Positions 1-8,947 of a stretch of 64,000 nt of DNA are shown here, piece after piece. Numbering within the stretch: position 1 is the stretch's first letter; each line of letters begins with the position of its first letter. The translations under genes were made by a program, and so were the position numbers. The stretch is from Vibrio sp. ES.051 (GTDB lineage: Bacteria > Pseudomonadota > Gammaproteobacteria > Enterobacterales > Vibrionaceae), in contig NZ_PDJL01000004.1 in NCBI RefSeq assembly GCF_002563795.1, positions 868,001 through 932,000 on the forward strand. The letters run 5' to 3'. The notes beneath the pieces were generated by a model that was not told the DNA's origin, did not search any database, and saw nothing but the letters and a program-made list of their open reading frames with translations.

Positions 1-32
1 CTAGTTTGAAGCTCATGTAACTATCAAGCGTG

Positions 33-78
33 ATCCTCCTTGAGAACGTTGGCAAATTCATCAACGCGCAAGGAGGAT
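33..78. repeat. Nested inverted repeat downstream of dusC
   Basis: A perfect 10-bp inverted repeat (ATCCTCCTTG at 33-42, CAAGGAGGAT at 69-78) encloses a second 5-bp stem (CGTTG 47-51, CAACG 62-66). On the + strand it is followed, after eight bases, by a short T run (87-93), so it could end a transcript entering from the left. On the minus strand it lies just past the dusC stop but has no T run. Its role is unproven. Confidence 0.45.
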
Positions 79-95
79 GTTCAGTCTCTTTTTGT

Positions 96-1055
96 TCATG
101 CAATATGAGATCGTAATTCATCACGATAGCGTTGAATATGCTCAACGATCGGTGTGGCTTTATTGAACTTGCGGATTTCGCGGAATAAATCCTTTGCTTC
201 TGGATACGCTTGGCGCAGGTATGAAAACCACTGTTTAACGCGGTTTGGATAATACAGGCCTTTGTCACCTTTCATCTCAAATTGAGAATAGTAAATCAGC
301 AATTCGACAACCTCTGACCAAGGCATTGGTTGGTGGTTGTGCTTCACCATGTTACCTAAGTTAGGAATGTTGAATGCCCCGCGACAAACCATCAAAGAAT
401 CAGCACCGGTTGTTTCAATACAACGTTGACCATCAACGTAATTCCAAATCTCACCATTAGCGACTAACGGAATGGAAAAACGCTGACGAATGTGGTTGAT
501 GTAATCCCATTTAATCTCCGACGCTTTATAACCACCTTGCTTGGTACGCGCATGAACCGTTAATTCATTTGCTCCCGCTGATTGAATCGCGTCGACAATT
601 TCAAAGCAATCTTCCGGATTTTCCCAGCCTAAACGAATCTTTGCCGTCACCGGAATATCATCAGGGACCGCCTCTCTGCACGCTTTAACTACTTGATGAA
701 TCAGCTCTGGATGTTGCAGCAGCGCAGCGCCACCTTTGCTTTTATTGACCATTTTGGCTGGACAGCCGAAGTTTATATCAATGCCTCTGGCGCCTAAATT
801 GGCAGCTTTAATGGCGTTTTCTGCCATCCAGTTGGGCTCTTGTCCCAACAATTGAACATGTACAGGCACACCGGATAGAGTTTGAGAGCCTTGCAATAAC
901 TCTGGGCATAAACGGTGAAACACGTGGTCTGGCAATAATTGGTCGATCACCCGCACAAATTCCGTTACACACAGATCATAGTCGTTTATTTCGGTCAGGA
1001 TTTGGCGCATCAAATGATCTAGAACGCCTTCCATTGGGCCTAATACAACTCGCAT
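96..1055 (-). CDS. dusC: tRNA-dihydrouridine(16) synthase DusC
   Basis: A 319-residue FMN-dependent enzyme that reduces a D-loop uridine (U16 in E. coli) of tRNA to dihydrouridine. The N-terminal TIM barrel starts with the family motif GPMEGV (residues 6-11). The active-site segment INFGCPAKMVNKSKGG (about 94-109) holds the catalytic cysteine. TAKIRLGW, TVHARTK and VANGEIW supply flavin and tRNA contacts as in other Dus proteins. Length fits DusC (about 315) better than DusA or DusB, and the MEGV motif is typical of DusC. It is transcribed away from the YecA-like gene and shares a 158-bp divergent promoter region with it. Confidence 0.93.
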   Translation of the reverse strand: MRVVLGPMEGVLDHLMRQILTEINDYDLCVTEFVRVIDQLLPDHVFHRLCPELLQGSQTLSGVPVHVQLLGQEPNWMAENAIKAANLGARGIDINFGCPAKMVNKSKGGAALLQHPELIHQVVKACREAVPDDIPVTAKIRLGWENPEDCFEIVDAIQSAGANELTVHARTKQGGYKASEIKWDYINHIRQRFSIPLVANGEIWNYVDGQRCIETTGADSLMVCRGAFNIPNLGNMVKHNHQPMPWSEVVELLIYYSQFEMKGDKGLYYPNRVKQWFSYLRQAYPEAKDLFREIRKFNKATPIVEHIQRYRDELRSHIA

Positions 1056-1154
1056 AGCTTGCCTAATACAGTTTGGTGGTCAAAAGGAGGGCGATTGTAG
1101 CGATGTAAGCTAAGTTTGTCATTAAAAGACTCGGTTGTTAAACCTTCCGTCATC

Positions 1155-1182
1155 TAGCATCTTCTTAATGCTGGGGTATAAT
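1155..1182 (+). promoter_or_regulatory. Promoter for the YecA-like gene
   Basis: A perfect -10 hexamer TATAAT lies at 1177-1182, 32 bp before the ATG. The -35 region at 1155-1160 (TAGCAT) is a poor match at 16-bp spacing, so the promoter is supported mainly by its -10 box and position. Confidence 0.5.
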
Positions 1183-1213
1183 GCCGCCAAATATATGGGG
1201 AACCTAAAACGTC

Positions 1214-1828
1214 ATGCAATACACACTAATTGAGAAAGGTGAAGTTCAGTTCGATGAATCTCCCTTATTTATTGAAGGCGCGGTTTTAGCCGCTAACTTG
1301 ACCACTAAGCCCATGGCTCCTGAAACGTGGTTAGAGCCACTACTAGGAGAGCGCTTCAAAGCCATTCAACCAGTGGTTGAAGCGCAAATCCATACACAAC
1401 ACAACCGAATTCAACGCAATGAATATTCACTATTAGAGTTGACTGGGAAAGAGCCAGAGCAACTCGCGGATTTTGCGGAAGGATTTATGTCGGTTTGGCC
1501 GATGATTGAAGAGCAATGGCAGGATGCTGAGCTTAATGATGGCTTGCAACGCATGTTACAGGCGCTACTCACAACGTTGATGTTAGCCATCGATGAAGCC
1601 TCTACTCAACAACAGATGCGTGATGCGGGCATAGAAATCCCACCGTCGCTTAATGATTTAGTCGACCAATTGGATTTAATGGTCAGTGAAGTCGCTTTGG
1701 GAGCGGATGAGTTAATGGTCGGTAACAAGGCTCAAAGCTTAAATCCATTCAAAGGCATTGGCCGTAATGAAGCTTGCCCATGTGAGAGCGGTAAAAAGTT
1801 CAAGTATTGCTGTGGCAAGTCACACTGA
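1214..1828 (+). CDS. YecA/UPF0149-family protein with C-terminal SEC-C zinc motif
   Basis: A 204-residue protein. The N-terminal two thirds is helical and acidic and resembles the UPF0149 (YecA/YgfB) fold. After a short linker the C-terminus ends in a SEC-C metal-binding motif, with Cys188 and Cys190 (CPC) and then Cys199-Cys200 (CCGK). The same zinc motif ends SecA. The function of stand-alone YecA proteins is not settled; a zinc-dependent link to ribosomes or SecB/SecA is known for some relatives. It is a single gene with its own -10 box and a strong terminator, convergent with dsbB. Confidence 0.8.
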   Translation: MQYTLIEKGEVQFDESPLFIEGAVLAANLTTKPMAPETWLEPLLGERFKAIQPVVEAQIHTQHNRIQRNEYSLLELTGKEPEQLADFAEGFMSVWPMIEEQWQDAELNDGLQRMLQALLTTLMLAIDEASTQQQMRDAGIEIPPSLNDLVDQLDLMVSEVALGADELMVGNKAQSLNPFKGIGRNEACPCESGKKFKYCCGKSH

Positions 1829-1855
1829 TAAAGACTTATCTCATCCCCCTAATTT

Positions 1856-1883
1856 AAAAGCCGACCGAGTGGTCGGCTTTTTT
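1856..1883. terminator. Bidirectional terminator, YecA-like gene / dsbB
   Basis: GCCGACC (1860-1866), loop GAGT, GGTCGGC (1871-1877), with four A before and six T after. It sits between convergent genes, so it can work in both directions, although it is only a few bases from the dsbB stop. Confidence 0.9.
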
Positions 1884-1886
1884 CAA

Positions 1887-2423
1887 TTAACGAATTGGGT
1901 TCTTGCGTTTTGCAGGGAAGAATTGAGCAATTACGATTAATGCTAAAGCGATGAGATTACCTGCAAAAATGACGACTAACCATTGTGGCATCGACAAATC
2001 AAAGAACTGCCATACTACTTTTGAGCAGTCACCATAAGCTTCAAACATCCAAGGAACCCATTGATTGAGTGGTGCCCAATTAGGAAAAACCACAAATAGG
2101 TCGCAGGTAGCAAAAGGCGATGGATTAAATTGGTAATCAACGTGCTGCTGAGCAAGAAGTAACCCTTTATAAGCGCTGAGTCCCCAAACAACTAAGCCTA
2201 ACCAACGGAAAAGAGGATTAGTTGGCGCGACCAGTCCAATGATTGCGGCCACGCCAACTCCGAGCATGGCGATACGCTCGTAGATACACATCACGCATGG
2301 TGCCAGCATCATTACATGTTGGAAATAAAGTGCACACGCTTCAAAGATAATAATGAATAGAAGTAGCAGTAGCCACGATAAGCGTCCCTTCGAAAACTGG
2401 TTAAGTGAATTTAAAATAGTCAC
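1887..2423 (-). CDS. dsbB: Disulfide bond formation protein DsbB
   Basis: A 178-residue inner-membrane quinone reductase that re-oxidises periplasmic DsbA. Four membrane segments are visible (about 14-32, 48-68, 72-90 and 148-168). The first periplasmic loop carries the redox pair CVMC (Cys43/Cys46) followed by IYER. The second carries the other pair, in CDLFVVFP and later YGDC, as in E. coli DsbB. The start is GTG. It lies downstream of nhaB in the same direction, and the fadR-nhaB-dsbB neighbourhood matches E. coli. A terminator between nhaB and dsbB suggests partly separate expression. Confidence 0.95.
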   Translation of the reverse strand: MTILNSLNQFSKGRLSWLLLLLFIIIFEACALYFQHVMMLAPCVMCIYERIAMLGVGVAAIIGLVAPTNPLFRWLGLVVWGLSAYKGLLLAQQHVDYQFNPSPFATCDLFVVFPNWAPLNQWVPWMFEAYGDCSKVVWQFFDLSMPQWLVVIFAGNLIALALIVIAQFFPAKRKNPIR

Positions 2424-2446
2424 GGTTTCGTTCCTGTCTGAAATAG

Positions 2447-2474
2447 AAAAAGCTCTGAATACTCAGAGCTTTTT
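2447..2474 (-). terminator. Terminator after nhaB
   Basis: AGCTCTGA (2451-2458), loop ATAC, TCAGAGCT (2463-2470), with A and T runs on both sides. It lies between the nhaB stop and the dsbB start on the minus strand, so nhaB transcripts should mostly end here. Confidence 0.85.
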
Positions 2475-2505
2475 ATCGTGTATAAGTTTCCTTATCAACT
2501 CAATT

Positions 2506-4092
2506 TTAGTGGCCGACTGACGCTCCGGGAGTCAGATCACCACTGTGAGGTAGAATCCAGCCTGCATCATAGAATGAAGCTGTGGCTGGCTCTAGGAAGA
2601 ACATAATGCCCATCAAGCCAACAATCGCAAGCACGACGGTGTAAGGCAATGCCATGATGACCATTCGGCCGTAAGAGAGTCGAATCAATGGAGCCAAAGC
2701 CGATGTTAGTAGGAACAAGAAGGCGGCTTGACCATTTGGAGTGGCAACTGAAGGTAGGTTTGTACCTGTATTGATTGCGACGGCCAGCAAGTCGAACTGT
2801 TCGCGTGTGATTACGCCTTCAATCAGCGCGGTTTTCACTTCGTTGATGTAAACAGTACCGACAAAAACGTTGTCGGAAATCATCGATAACAAGCCGTTAG
2901 CGATATAGAAAAGAGCAAGCTGAGTCCCCTTATCTTCAACGGCCAGTACCGCATCGATAACAGGCTTGAACAACTCTTGGTCAATGATGACGGCGACAAC
3001 CGAGAAGAAAACAGCGAGCAGTGCTGTGAAAGGCAGGGCTTCTTCAAACGCTTTCCCCATTGAATGCTCTTCAATTACGCCAGTAAAGGAAGTGGCCAGG
3101 ATGATCACCGAAAGACCAATTAAGCCAACGGCAGCTAAATGTAAGGCTAAAGCAGCAATTAACCATACTGCGATAAGGCCCTGAACCCATAGCTTAGCAA
3201 CATCTTGATTCGTACGTGTTTTACGCTCTTCACGGTCAAAGTCGACCAGAATTTTACGAACGTTATTAGGCAGTCTTGCACCGTAACCAAAGACCTTAAG
3301 TTTTTCGACCAGCGCACAAGTGATTAGGCCACAGAAAAAGACGGGTAGAGCGACCGGAGACATACGGATTAAAAACTCACCAAATAACCAGCCCGCTTGG
3401 TCTGCGATAATCAAGTTTTGCGGCTCACCAACCATGGTTGTTACGCCACCTAGTGCCGTACCCACACCAGCATGCATTAGTAACGAGCGTAAGAAAGCTC
3501 GGTAGTATTCTAAATCGTCTCGTGTTAGCTCTGTGATAGTGTCATCTTGAGTATGGTCGTGGTCACCAATTGGGTTACCTGAAGCGACTTTATGGTATAT
3601 CGAGTAAAAACCAATAGCCACACTGATAACGACCGCGATCACGGTTAACGCATCTAAGAAAGCCGATAAAAACGCTGCAGCAAAACAGAATGCTAGAGAT
3701 AACAAGGTTTTAGAGCGAATGCCAAGCAGGATCTTGGTAAAGATAAACAGCAAAAGCTGTTTCATAAAATAGATCCCCGCCACCATGAACACCAAGAGTA
3801 ATAATACTTCGATATTGGCTACTAATTCATGTTTAACCTGTGCAGGACTGGTCATGCCAATAGCAATGGCTTCAATGGCAAGTAAACCACCCGGTTGTAA
3901 TGGGTAGCATTTTAACGCCATAGCAAGTGTGAAAATAAATTCAGCGACCAGCAACCACCCAGCAATAAATGGGTCAATTAGGAAGAAAACAATTGGGTTA
4001 ATTATTAAGAAGGCAATAATGGCAACTTTGTACCAATCAGGTGCTTTACCAAGGAAATTCTTGATGAAAGCATTTCCGAGCGATATCGGCAT
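2506..4092 (-). CDS. nhaB: Na+/H+ antiporter NhaB
   Basis: A 528-residue inner-membrane sodium/proton antiporter of the ArsB/NhaD superfamily, needed for sodium efflux and pH balance. It shows about 12 hydrophobic segments and opens with [13 protein letters not shown], the conserved NhaB N-terminus. I place the start at the ATG at 4090-4092, not at the in-frame ATG at 4128. It gives the family length, has a purine-rich site (AAGAGAA) 5-10 bases upstream, and drops 12 residues that NhaB proteins do not have. It is divergent from fadR, as in E. coli. A terminator follows the gene. Confidence 0.94.
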   Translation of the reverse strand: MPISLGNAFIKNFLGKAPDWYKVAIIAFLIINPIVFFLIDPFIAGWLLVAEFIFTLAMALKCYPLQPGGLLAIEAIAIGMTSPAQVKHELVANIEVLLLLVFMVAGIYFMKQLLLFIFTKILLGIRSKTLLSLAFCFAAAFLSAFLDALTVIAVVISVAIGFYSIYHKVASGNPIGDHDHTQDDTITELTRDDLEYYRAFLRSLLMHAGVGTALGGVTTMVGEPQNLIIADQAGWLFGEFLIRMSPVALPVFFCGLITCALVEKLKVFGYGARLPNNVRKILVDFDREERKTRTNQDVAKLWVQGLIAVWLIAALALHLAAVGLIGLSVIILATSFTGVIEEHSMGKAFEEALPFTALLAVFFSVVAVIIDQELFKPVIDAVLAVEDKGTQLALFYIANGLLSMISDNVFVGTVYINEVKTALIEGVITREQFDLLAVAINTGTNLPSVATPNGQAAFLFLLTSALAPLIRLSYGRMVIMALPYTVVLAIVGLMGIMFFLEPATASFYDAGWILPHSGDLTPGASVGH

Positions 4093-4292
4093 GATAATTC
4101 TCTTTATAACAAAATTATGATTAGACACTACAATAGTGCTTAAGTATCTGTTTATTAGACTTATTGGTTAGTCTTTTAAAACAATAACTTAGTAAAACAA
4201 CAATCCTTTGCCTATTGTAGTCTTGCCAAGTTACTTCCCCTGAACTTAAGCACCGCTCATTTTCGACCGCAGACTCTACACTCAGGCATTCA

Positions 4293-4326
4293 TTAGTCAA
4301 TAACAATACGTGATGTTATTGACTAA
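4293..4326. repeat. 13-bp perfect inverted repeat upstream of nhaB
   Basis: TTAGTCAATAACA (4293-4305), an 8-base loop, and TGTTATTGACTAA (4314-4326) with no mismatch. It lies about 200 bp before the nhaB start. It could be an operator for a dimeric regulator or a hairpin in a leader. The T run after it on the + strand (GTACTTTTT) is weak. Confidence 0.6.
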
Positions 4327-4659
4327 GAGTACTTTTTAAATGTAATAACGCGATCAAAACGGTGTAACTATATCATGAAAGGTTTAAAAAAATCCTCTTG
4401 GATTGTAAATGACACTCAGTGATGAGAAAAGGTAAATTAAGAAAGAATATTAACCGTCAATTACAAATTAACTTTTCATATTTTGAATATAAAATTGTGA
4501 CGCAGTAATCTTTATTTCGCCTCAACTTGTGGGCTGTTTAATTCGCATAAAATGTGGATTTTATCGGTTTGGACTCAACGAAAAAGCACTCTAATTTATT
4601 GTGGAGTTTAGAGTGATAACTCTATACTGAAGGGTCGTTTCAATTATTGATCGTAAGTT

Positions 4660-4687
4660 TTCTCAAATCGTTAACTAGTGGTATGAT
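4660..4687 (+). promoter_or_regulatory. fadR promoter
   Basis: A -10-like TATGAT at 4682-4687 with a weak -35 (TTCTCA, 4660-4665) at 16 bp, 44 bp before the ATG. AACTAGTGGTATGATGAG (4673-4690) overlapping the -10 has a faint likeness to the FadR operator (AACTGGTCNGACNNNTT), so autoregulation is possible but not shown. Confidence 0.4.
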
Positions 4688-4731
4688 GAGTAATATCGAT
4701 CCTCATAAATCAAGATTGGATAAAAAGTAGA

Positions 4732-5571
4732 ATGGTCATAAAGGCGAAAAGCCCTGCGGGATTCGCAGAAAAATATATTATCGAGAGCATTTGGAACGGC
4801 CGTTTTCCTCCGGGCTCAATTTTACCTGCTGAGCGCGAGCTGTCCGAACTGATAGGTGTAACTCGAACGACTTTACGAGAGGTTCTGCAACGATTAGCAC
4901 GTGATGGATGGTTAACTATCCAACACGGGAAACCGACGAAAGTTAACCAGTTTATGGAGACTTCAGGCCTGCATATCTTAGATACTTTGATGACATTGGA
5001 CGTAGATAACGCCACAAATATTGTTGAAGATTTGCTTGCGGCACGTACTAATATTAGTCCTATCTTTATGCGTTATGCATTTAAAGTAAATAAGGAAAGT
5101 TCTGAGCGCACCATCAAAAATGTAATCGAGTCTTGTGAAGCTTTGATGAATGCCAGCTCTTGGGATGAATTTATCGCTTCTTCCCCTTATGCCGACAAAG
5201 TTGTGCAGAGTGTGAAAGAAGATAACGAAAAAGACGAAACGAAGCGTCAAGAAATTTTGATTGCTAAAACGTTCAACTTTTACGACTACATGTTGTTCCA
5301 GCGTCTTGCATTCCATTCTGGTAACCAAATTTATGGGTTGATCTTTAATGGATTGAAAAAGCTGTATGATCGCGTCGGTAGCTACTACTTCTCAAATCCG
5401 GCTTCTCGTGAACTAGCCCTGAACTTTTACCGTCAGCTACTAGAAACTTGTGAAAATGGTCAACGTGAACAGCTACCTATTGTGATTCGTCATTATGGTA
5501 TTGAAAGTGCGCAGATCTGGAACGAGATGAAAAAACAGTTGCCGACTAATTTCACCGAAGATGATAGCTAA
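4732..5571 (+). CDS. fadR: Fatty acid metabolism regulator FadR (Vibrio-type, with insertion)
   Basis: A 279-residue GntR-family regulator that represses fatty acid degradation genes and activates fab genes, and leaves DNA when it binds long-chain acyl-CoA. The N-terminal winged helix (about 1-72) has [20 protein letters not shown] as recognition region. The C-terminal acyl-CoA domain ends in [11 protein letters not shown] and [12 protein letters not shown], as in E. coli. It is 40 residues longer than the 239-residue E. coli protein. The extra block lies around residues 138-177 and contains the charged run [12 protein letters not shown]. This insertion is known from Vibrio FadR, where it makes a second ligand site. 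A strong terminator follows. Confidence 0.95.
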   Translation: MVIKAKSPAGFAEKYIIESIWNGRFPPGSILPAERELSELIGVTRTTLREVLQRLARDGWLTIQHGKPTKVNQFMETSGLHILDTLMTLDVDNATNIVEDLLAARTNISPIFMRYAFKVNKESSERTIKNVIESCEALMNASSWDEFIASSPYADKVVQSVKEDNEKDETKRQEILIAKTFNFYDYMLFQRLAFHSGNQIYGLIFNGLKKLYDRVGSYYFSNPASRELALNFYRQLLETCENGQREQLPIVIRHYGIESAQIWNEMKKQLPTNFTEDDS

Positions 5572-5594
5572 GCGCTAAGAAGCGCACGATACTT

Positions 5595-5627
5595 AAAAAC
5601 CGCAGGCGATAAACCTGCGGTTTTTTT
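5595..5627 (+). terminator. fadR terminator
   Basis: ACCGCAGG (5599-5606), a 7-base loop, CCTGCGGT (5614-5621), then a run of T. A typical intrinsic terminator 24 bp after the fadR stop. Confidence 0.92.
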
Positions 5628-5689
5628 ATTAAGTAGAGTTTATGTGTAAATGCCTCACTGAACGACTTCCTACGTAGGATTGAAAATTT

Positions 5690-6499
5690 CTATCCTACGA
5701 CTGAGAGTCTGGGGAGTGGCAGATATAAAGCCTCAACGGTATCAGAGAGAACATGGTCGTAGGTATTGAAAATAGTGAGCGATAAATCAGATGTAATCCG
5801 ATAAAGCTCTGCTTCCGTTATATTGGCATTCTTTTCATTTACGTAGTCATCCAATACTTGTATGGCGCGCATCGCAACTGGCGAGGCGATATTTAATGGG
5901 GCAATCATCGCTAATTGGTTCAGCTTACGTGTCATGACCGATGCATAGTGTTTAAATCGCGCCCTTCCTCCTTGCTCACTTAGGTCTTGGATGCAGATAC
6001 GAAGCTGAGTGAGAGTTTCTAAGCTATCTATGATGTATTGCCAGTTCATATGATACTCATCATGTAACTCATCTCGTTGTTCTTCGGTCAACCACGCTAT
6101 TGTAGTTTCATCCATTAAGAATAAGCAGTGACGAATTAACCGGCCATGTTCCATTTGGTTACGGGCAACGCTACTGCCTTGCCATTTTTCGAGTAATTTA
6201 CCGACTTTTATCTGCAGCACGCGATACATGGGTTTATTTTCAAAGCGTGAGGTTTCAACTAGGAGGTGTAGCTTCTTGGTGAGAGCTCGGTGCAGTTTGT
6301 GTAGTTCTTGCTCGTTATTTTGTTGAAAATAAATCGAGTAGTGCGTTGCTGCGCGGTGGCGTCGCAGCAGGTGAACAACATCACGTAATAAGGTGAGTAG
6401 TTGATACTTGCGAATATGTTGCTGTTCCCGCTTGAAGGACAGGTGATATATGCTCACTAAAATAGCGATAGACAGTAAAGATGAAATCAAAACAAACAT
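5690..6499 (-). CDS. Unknown single-pass membrane protein, 269 aa
   Basis: I do not recognise the family. One N-terminal membrane segment (about residues 2-18) is followed by a helical, basic, soluble region rich in His, Arg and Leu (for example LLRRHRAATHY). I start it at the ATG at 6497-6499 because AAGGAG lies 6-7 bases upstream; the next ATG (6532) has no such site. The topology, a short anchor plus a helical domain, recalls sensory proteins of the nitrate/nitrite-sensing type, but no diagnostic motif or output domain is seen. It is a lone gene, convergent with fadR and downstream of metG's terminator. Confidence 0.6.
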   Translation of the reverse strand: MFVLISSLLSIAILVSIYHLSFKREQQHIRKYQLLTLLRDVVHLLRRHRAATHYSIYFQQNNEQELHKLHRALTKKLHLLVETSRFENKPMYRVLQIKVGKLLEKWQGSSVARNQMEHGRLIRHCLFLMDETTIAWLTEEQRDELHDEYHMNWQYIIDSLETLTQLRICIQDLSEQGGRARFKHYASVMTRKLNQLAMIAPLNIASPVAMRAIQVLDDYVNEKNANITEAELYRITSDLSLTIFNTYDHVLSDTVEALYLPLPRLSVVG

Positions 6500-6652
6500 A
6501 ACCAACTCCTTGTTAGTATTTGGGAGTATCAAACAAGAGTTAGCAGTTTTGATGCCAAATTAAAATTCATTTAAAAATATGGACTTATGTTTTTAAATGA
6601 ATAAGTTTGTGTATTCATGGTGCAACAGTTCACCAATCCTGTGAATTTGACC

Positions 6653-6686
6653 AAAAAAAATCCCCACGGAGTCTCGCGGGGATTTT
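6653..6686 (-). terminator. metG terminator
   Basis: On the minus strand a hairpin AATCCCC-GCG / CG-GGGGATT with a 6-base loop is followed by eight T. It lies 25 bp after the metG stop. Confidence 0.9.
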
Positions 6687-6710
6687 CGGATTGGGTAGTA
6701 AAGTAACGAG

Positions 6711-8786
6711 TTACATGACGCGCATACCTGGTTGAGCGCCTTCGTGCGGCTCTAGGATCCATAGGTCAGTGCCACCAGGACCAGCGGCTAGGATCATGCC
6801 TTCAGACATACCAAACTTCATTTTACGAGGTTTCAAGTTCGCAACCATAACTGTTAGCTTGCCTTCTAGTTCTTCCGGTTTGTATGCCGATTTAATGCCA
6901 GAGAATACTTGGCGTGTTTCGCCACCGATATCCAGTTGAAATTTCAGTAGTTTGTTTGCTTTTGGTACTTCTTCACAAGAAATAATGCGAGCGATACGCA
7001 TGTCTACTTGAGCAAAAGTATCAAACTCAATCTCATCAGAGATTGGATCTTTATCTAGCTCAGTTTGGCTAGCCTCGTTCTTTTCTGCTTCCGCTTTCTC
7101 TTTTGCTGCCATTTCAACTGCGGCATCTTCTTTAGAAGCCTCGACCATTGCTTCAACCCTCTTCGGATCAATACGGTTGAATAGTGCTTTAAACTTAGTG
7201 ATTTCGTGGCTTGTTAGTGGCTGAGTCATGCCGTCCCAAGTTAGCTCTTGGTTTAGGAATGCTTCTGTACGTGCAGCGAGTGCTGGCATCACTGGTTTTA
7301 GGTAGGTCATCAGAACGCGGAAAAGGTTGATACCCACAGAGCAGATCTCTTGAAGTTCCTGATCTTTGCCTTCTACTTTGGCGATTACCCAAGGCGCTTT
7401 TTCGTCAACGTATTGGTTTGCTTTGTCGGCTAATGCAGTAATTTCACGGATCGCACGACTAAACTCACGACTTTCGTAAAGCTCTGCGATGTGCTCTGCG
7501 GCGGCGACGAACTCTTTGTATAGTTCAGGTTCTGCAAAGTTGTCAGACAGTTTGCCGTCAAAGCGTTTAGCGATAAAGCCAGCATTACGAGAGGCGAGGT
7601 TAACGATTTTGTTGACGACGTCAGCGTTCACACGTTGCGTGAAATCTTCAAGGTTAAGGTCGAGATCATCAATGCGGCTATTAAGTTTCGCTGCGTAGTA
7701 GTAGCGGAGACACTCTGGATCTAGGTGTTCTAGGTAAGTACTTGCTTTTACGAATGTGCCCTTAGACTTAGACATTTTCGCGCCGTTAACCGTGACGTAG
7801 CCGTGAACGAAGATGTTGTTTGGCTGACGGAAACCTGACCCTTGAAGCATTGCTGGCCAGAATAGGCTATGGAAGTAAACGATGTCTTTACCGATGAAAT
7901 GGTAAAGCTCAGCCGAGCTGTCTTTTTTCCAGTATTCGTTGAAGTCGAGGTCGTCACGCTTGTCACATAGGTTTTTGAATGAACCCATATAGCCGATCGG
8001 TGCGTCTAACCATACGTAGAAAAACTTATCTTTTTCGCCTGGGATCTCAAAGCCAAAGTATGGCGCATCACGTGAAATATCCCATTGTTGCAGACCCGAT
8101 TCGAACCACTCTTGCATCTTGTTCGCGGTTTCATTTTGTAGAGAGCCAGAGCGAGTCCACGCCTTTAACATGCTTTCAAACTGAGGGAGGTCGAAGAAGA
8201 AGTGCTCGGAATCTTTCATTACCGGAGTTGCACCAGAAACCGCAGATTTAGGATTGATCAGTTCGGTTGGACTGTAAGCCTCACCACATGCGTCACAATT
8301 ATCGCCATATTGATCTTCTGATTTACATTTTGGACAAGTGCCTTTTACGAAACGGTCCGGTAAGAACATCTTTTTCTCAGGATCAAACAACTGAGAAATG
8401 GTGCGGCTAGAAATAAAGCCGTTTTTCTTTAGCTCTAAGTAGATATGCGAAGCCAGCTCACGATTTTCTTCTGAATGTGTGCTGTGGTAGTTATCAAAGC
8501 TGATATCAAAGCCTGCAAAGTCTTTTTGGTGCTCTTCGCTGACTGCGGCAATCATTTCCTCAGGAGTAATACCCATCTGTTGCGCTTTAAGCATGATTGG
8601 CGTGCCGTGAGCATCGTCAGCACAGATGAAGTTTACAGTGTTACCGCGTAGGCGTTGGTAACGAACCCAAATGTCCGCTTGGATATGCTCAAGCATATGA
8701 CCAAGGTGGATCGAACCGTTAGCGTACGGAAGGGCACAAGTTACCAGCATTTTTCTTGAAGAAAGAATTCTTGGATCGTTTGCCAT
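6711..8786 (-). CDS. metG: Methionyl-tRNA synthetase
   Basis: A 691-residue class I aminoacyl-tRNA synthetase that charges initiator and elongator tRNA-Met. Visible parts: the HIGH motif as HLGH in the N-terminal Rossmann fold, a zinc knuckle (CPKCKSED then CDACGEAY), the KMSKS loop in [10 protein letters not shown], the helical anticodon domain, and a C-terminal EMAP/Trbp111-like tRNA-binding domain starting near [11 protein letters not shown], typical of the dimeric enzyme. The start is the ATG at 8784-8786 (MANDPRI), preceded by AAGAAAAG. Extending upstream to 8861 would add 25 residues unlike the family. Divergent from mrp, as in E. coli. Confidence 0.97.
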   Translation of the reverse strand: MANDPRILSSRKMLVTCALPYANGSIHLGHMLEHIQADIWVRYQRLRGNTVNFICADDAHGTPIMLKAQQMGITPEEMIAAVSEEHQKDFAGFDISFDNYHSTHSEENRELASHIYLELKKNGFISSRTISQLFDPEKKMFLPDRFVKGTCPKCKSEDQYGDNCDACGEAYSPTELINPKSAVSGATPVMKDSEHFFFDLPQFESMLKAWTRSGSLQNETANKMQEWFESGLQQWDISRDAPYFGFEIPGEKDKFFYVWLDAPIGYMGSFKNLCDKRDDLDFNEYWKKDSSAELYHFIGKDIVYFHSLFWPAMLQGSGFRQPNNIFVHGYVTVNGAKMSKSKGTFVKASTYLEHLDPECLRYYYAAKLNSRIDDLDLNLEDFTQRVNADVVNKIVNLASRNAGFIAKRFDGKLSDNFAEPELYKEFVAAAEHIAELYESREFSRAIREITALADKANQYVDEKAPWVIAKVEGKDQELQEICSVGINLFRVLMTYLKPVMPALAARTEAFLNQELTWDGMTQPLTSHEITKFKALFNRIDPKRVEAMVEASKEDAAVEMAAKEKAEAEKNEASQTELDKDPISDEIEFDTFAQVDMRIARIISCEEVPKANKLLKFQLDIGGETRQVFSGIKSAYKPEELEGKLTVMVANLKPRKMKFGMSEGMILAAGPGGTDLWILEPHEGAQPGMRVM

Positions 8787-8947
8787 ACTTAATATTCGCT
8801 TTTCTTGATAGGTATAAAAATTTTGATGGATAATACTACCCCATGCATTCACTAACTCCAAGATGTCAAACTGCGTAATGGCTTAGTTTTTTTAGGGTTC
8901 TGGTTAAGGCGGGACGGTGTTAGCATGGCACTTTAAAAGGAGGACTT

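Larger units (their letters stand above)
4093..4731. other. Gene-free nhaB/fadR intergenic region
   Basis: 639 bp without a credible gene. It must hold the nhaB promoter (minus) and the fadR promoter (plus). Visible structure: a 13-bp perfect inverted repeat at 4293-4326, a short hairpin AGACT/AGTCT at 4157-4174, a 16-base match (4170-4185) to the ptsG upstream region, and a -10-like TATGAT at 4682-4687 before fadR. A 61-codon frame at 4121-4306 overlaps the nhaB start and looks spurious. Confidence 0.6.

Noticed and set aside
4121..4306. 61-codon frame overlapping the nhaB N-terminus
   Set aside because: No ribosome site, runs through the presumed nhaB promoter, no recognisable features.
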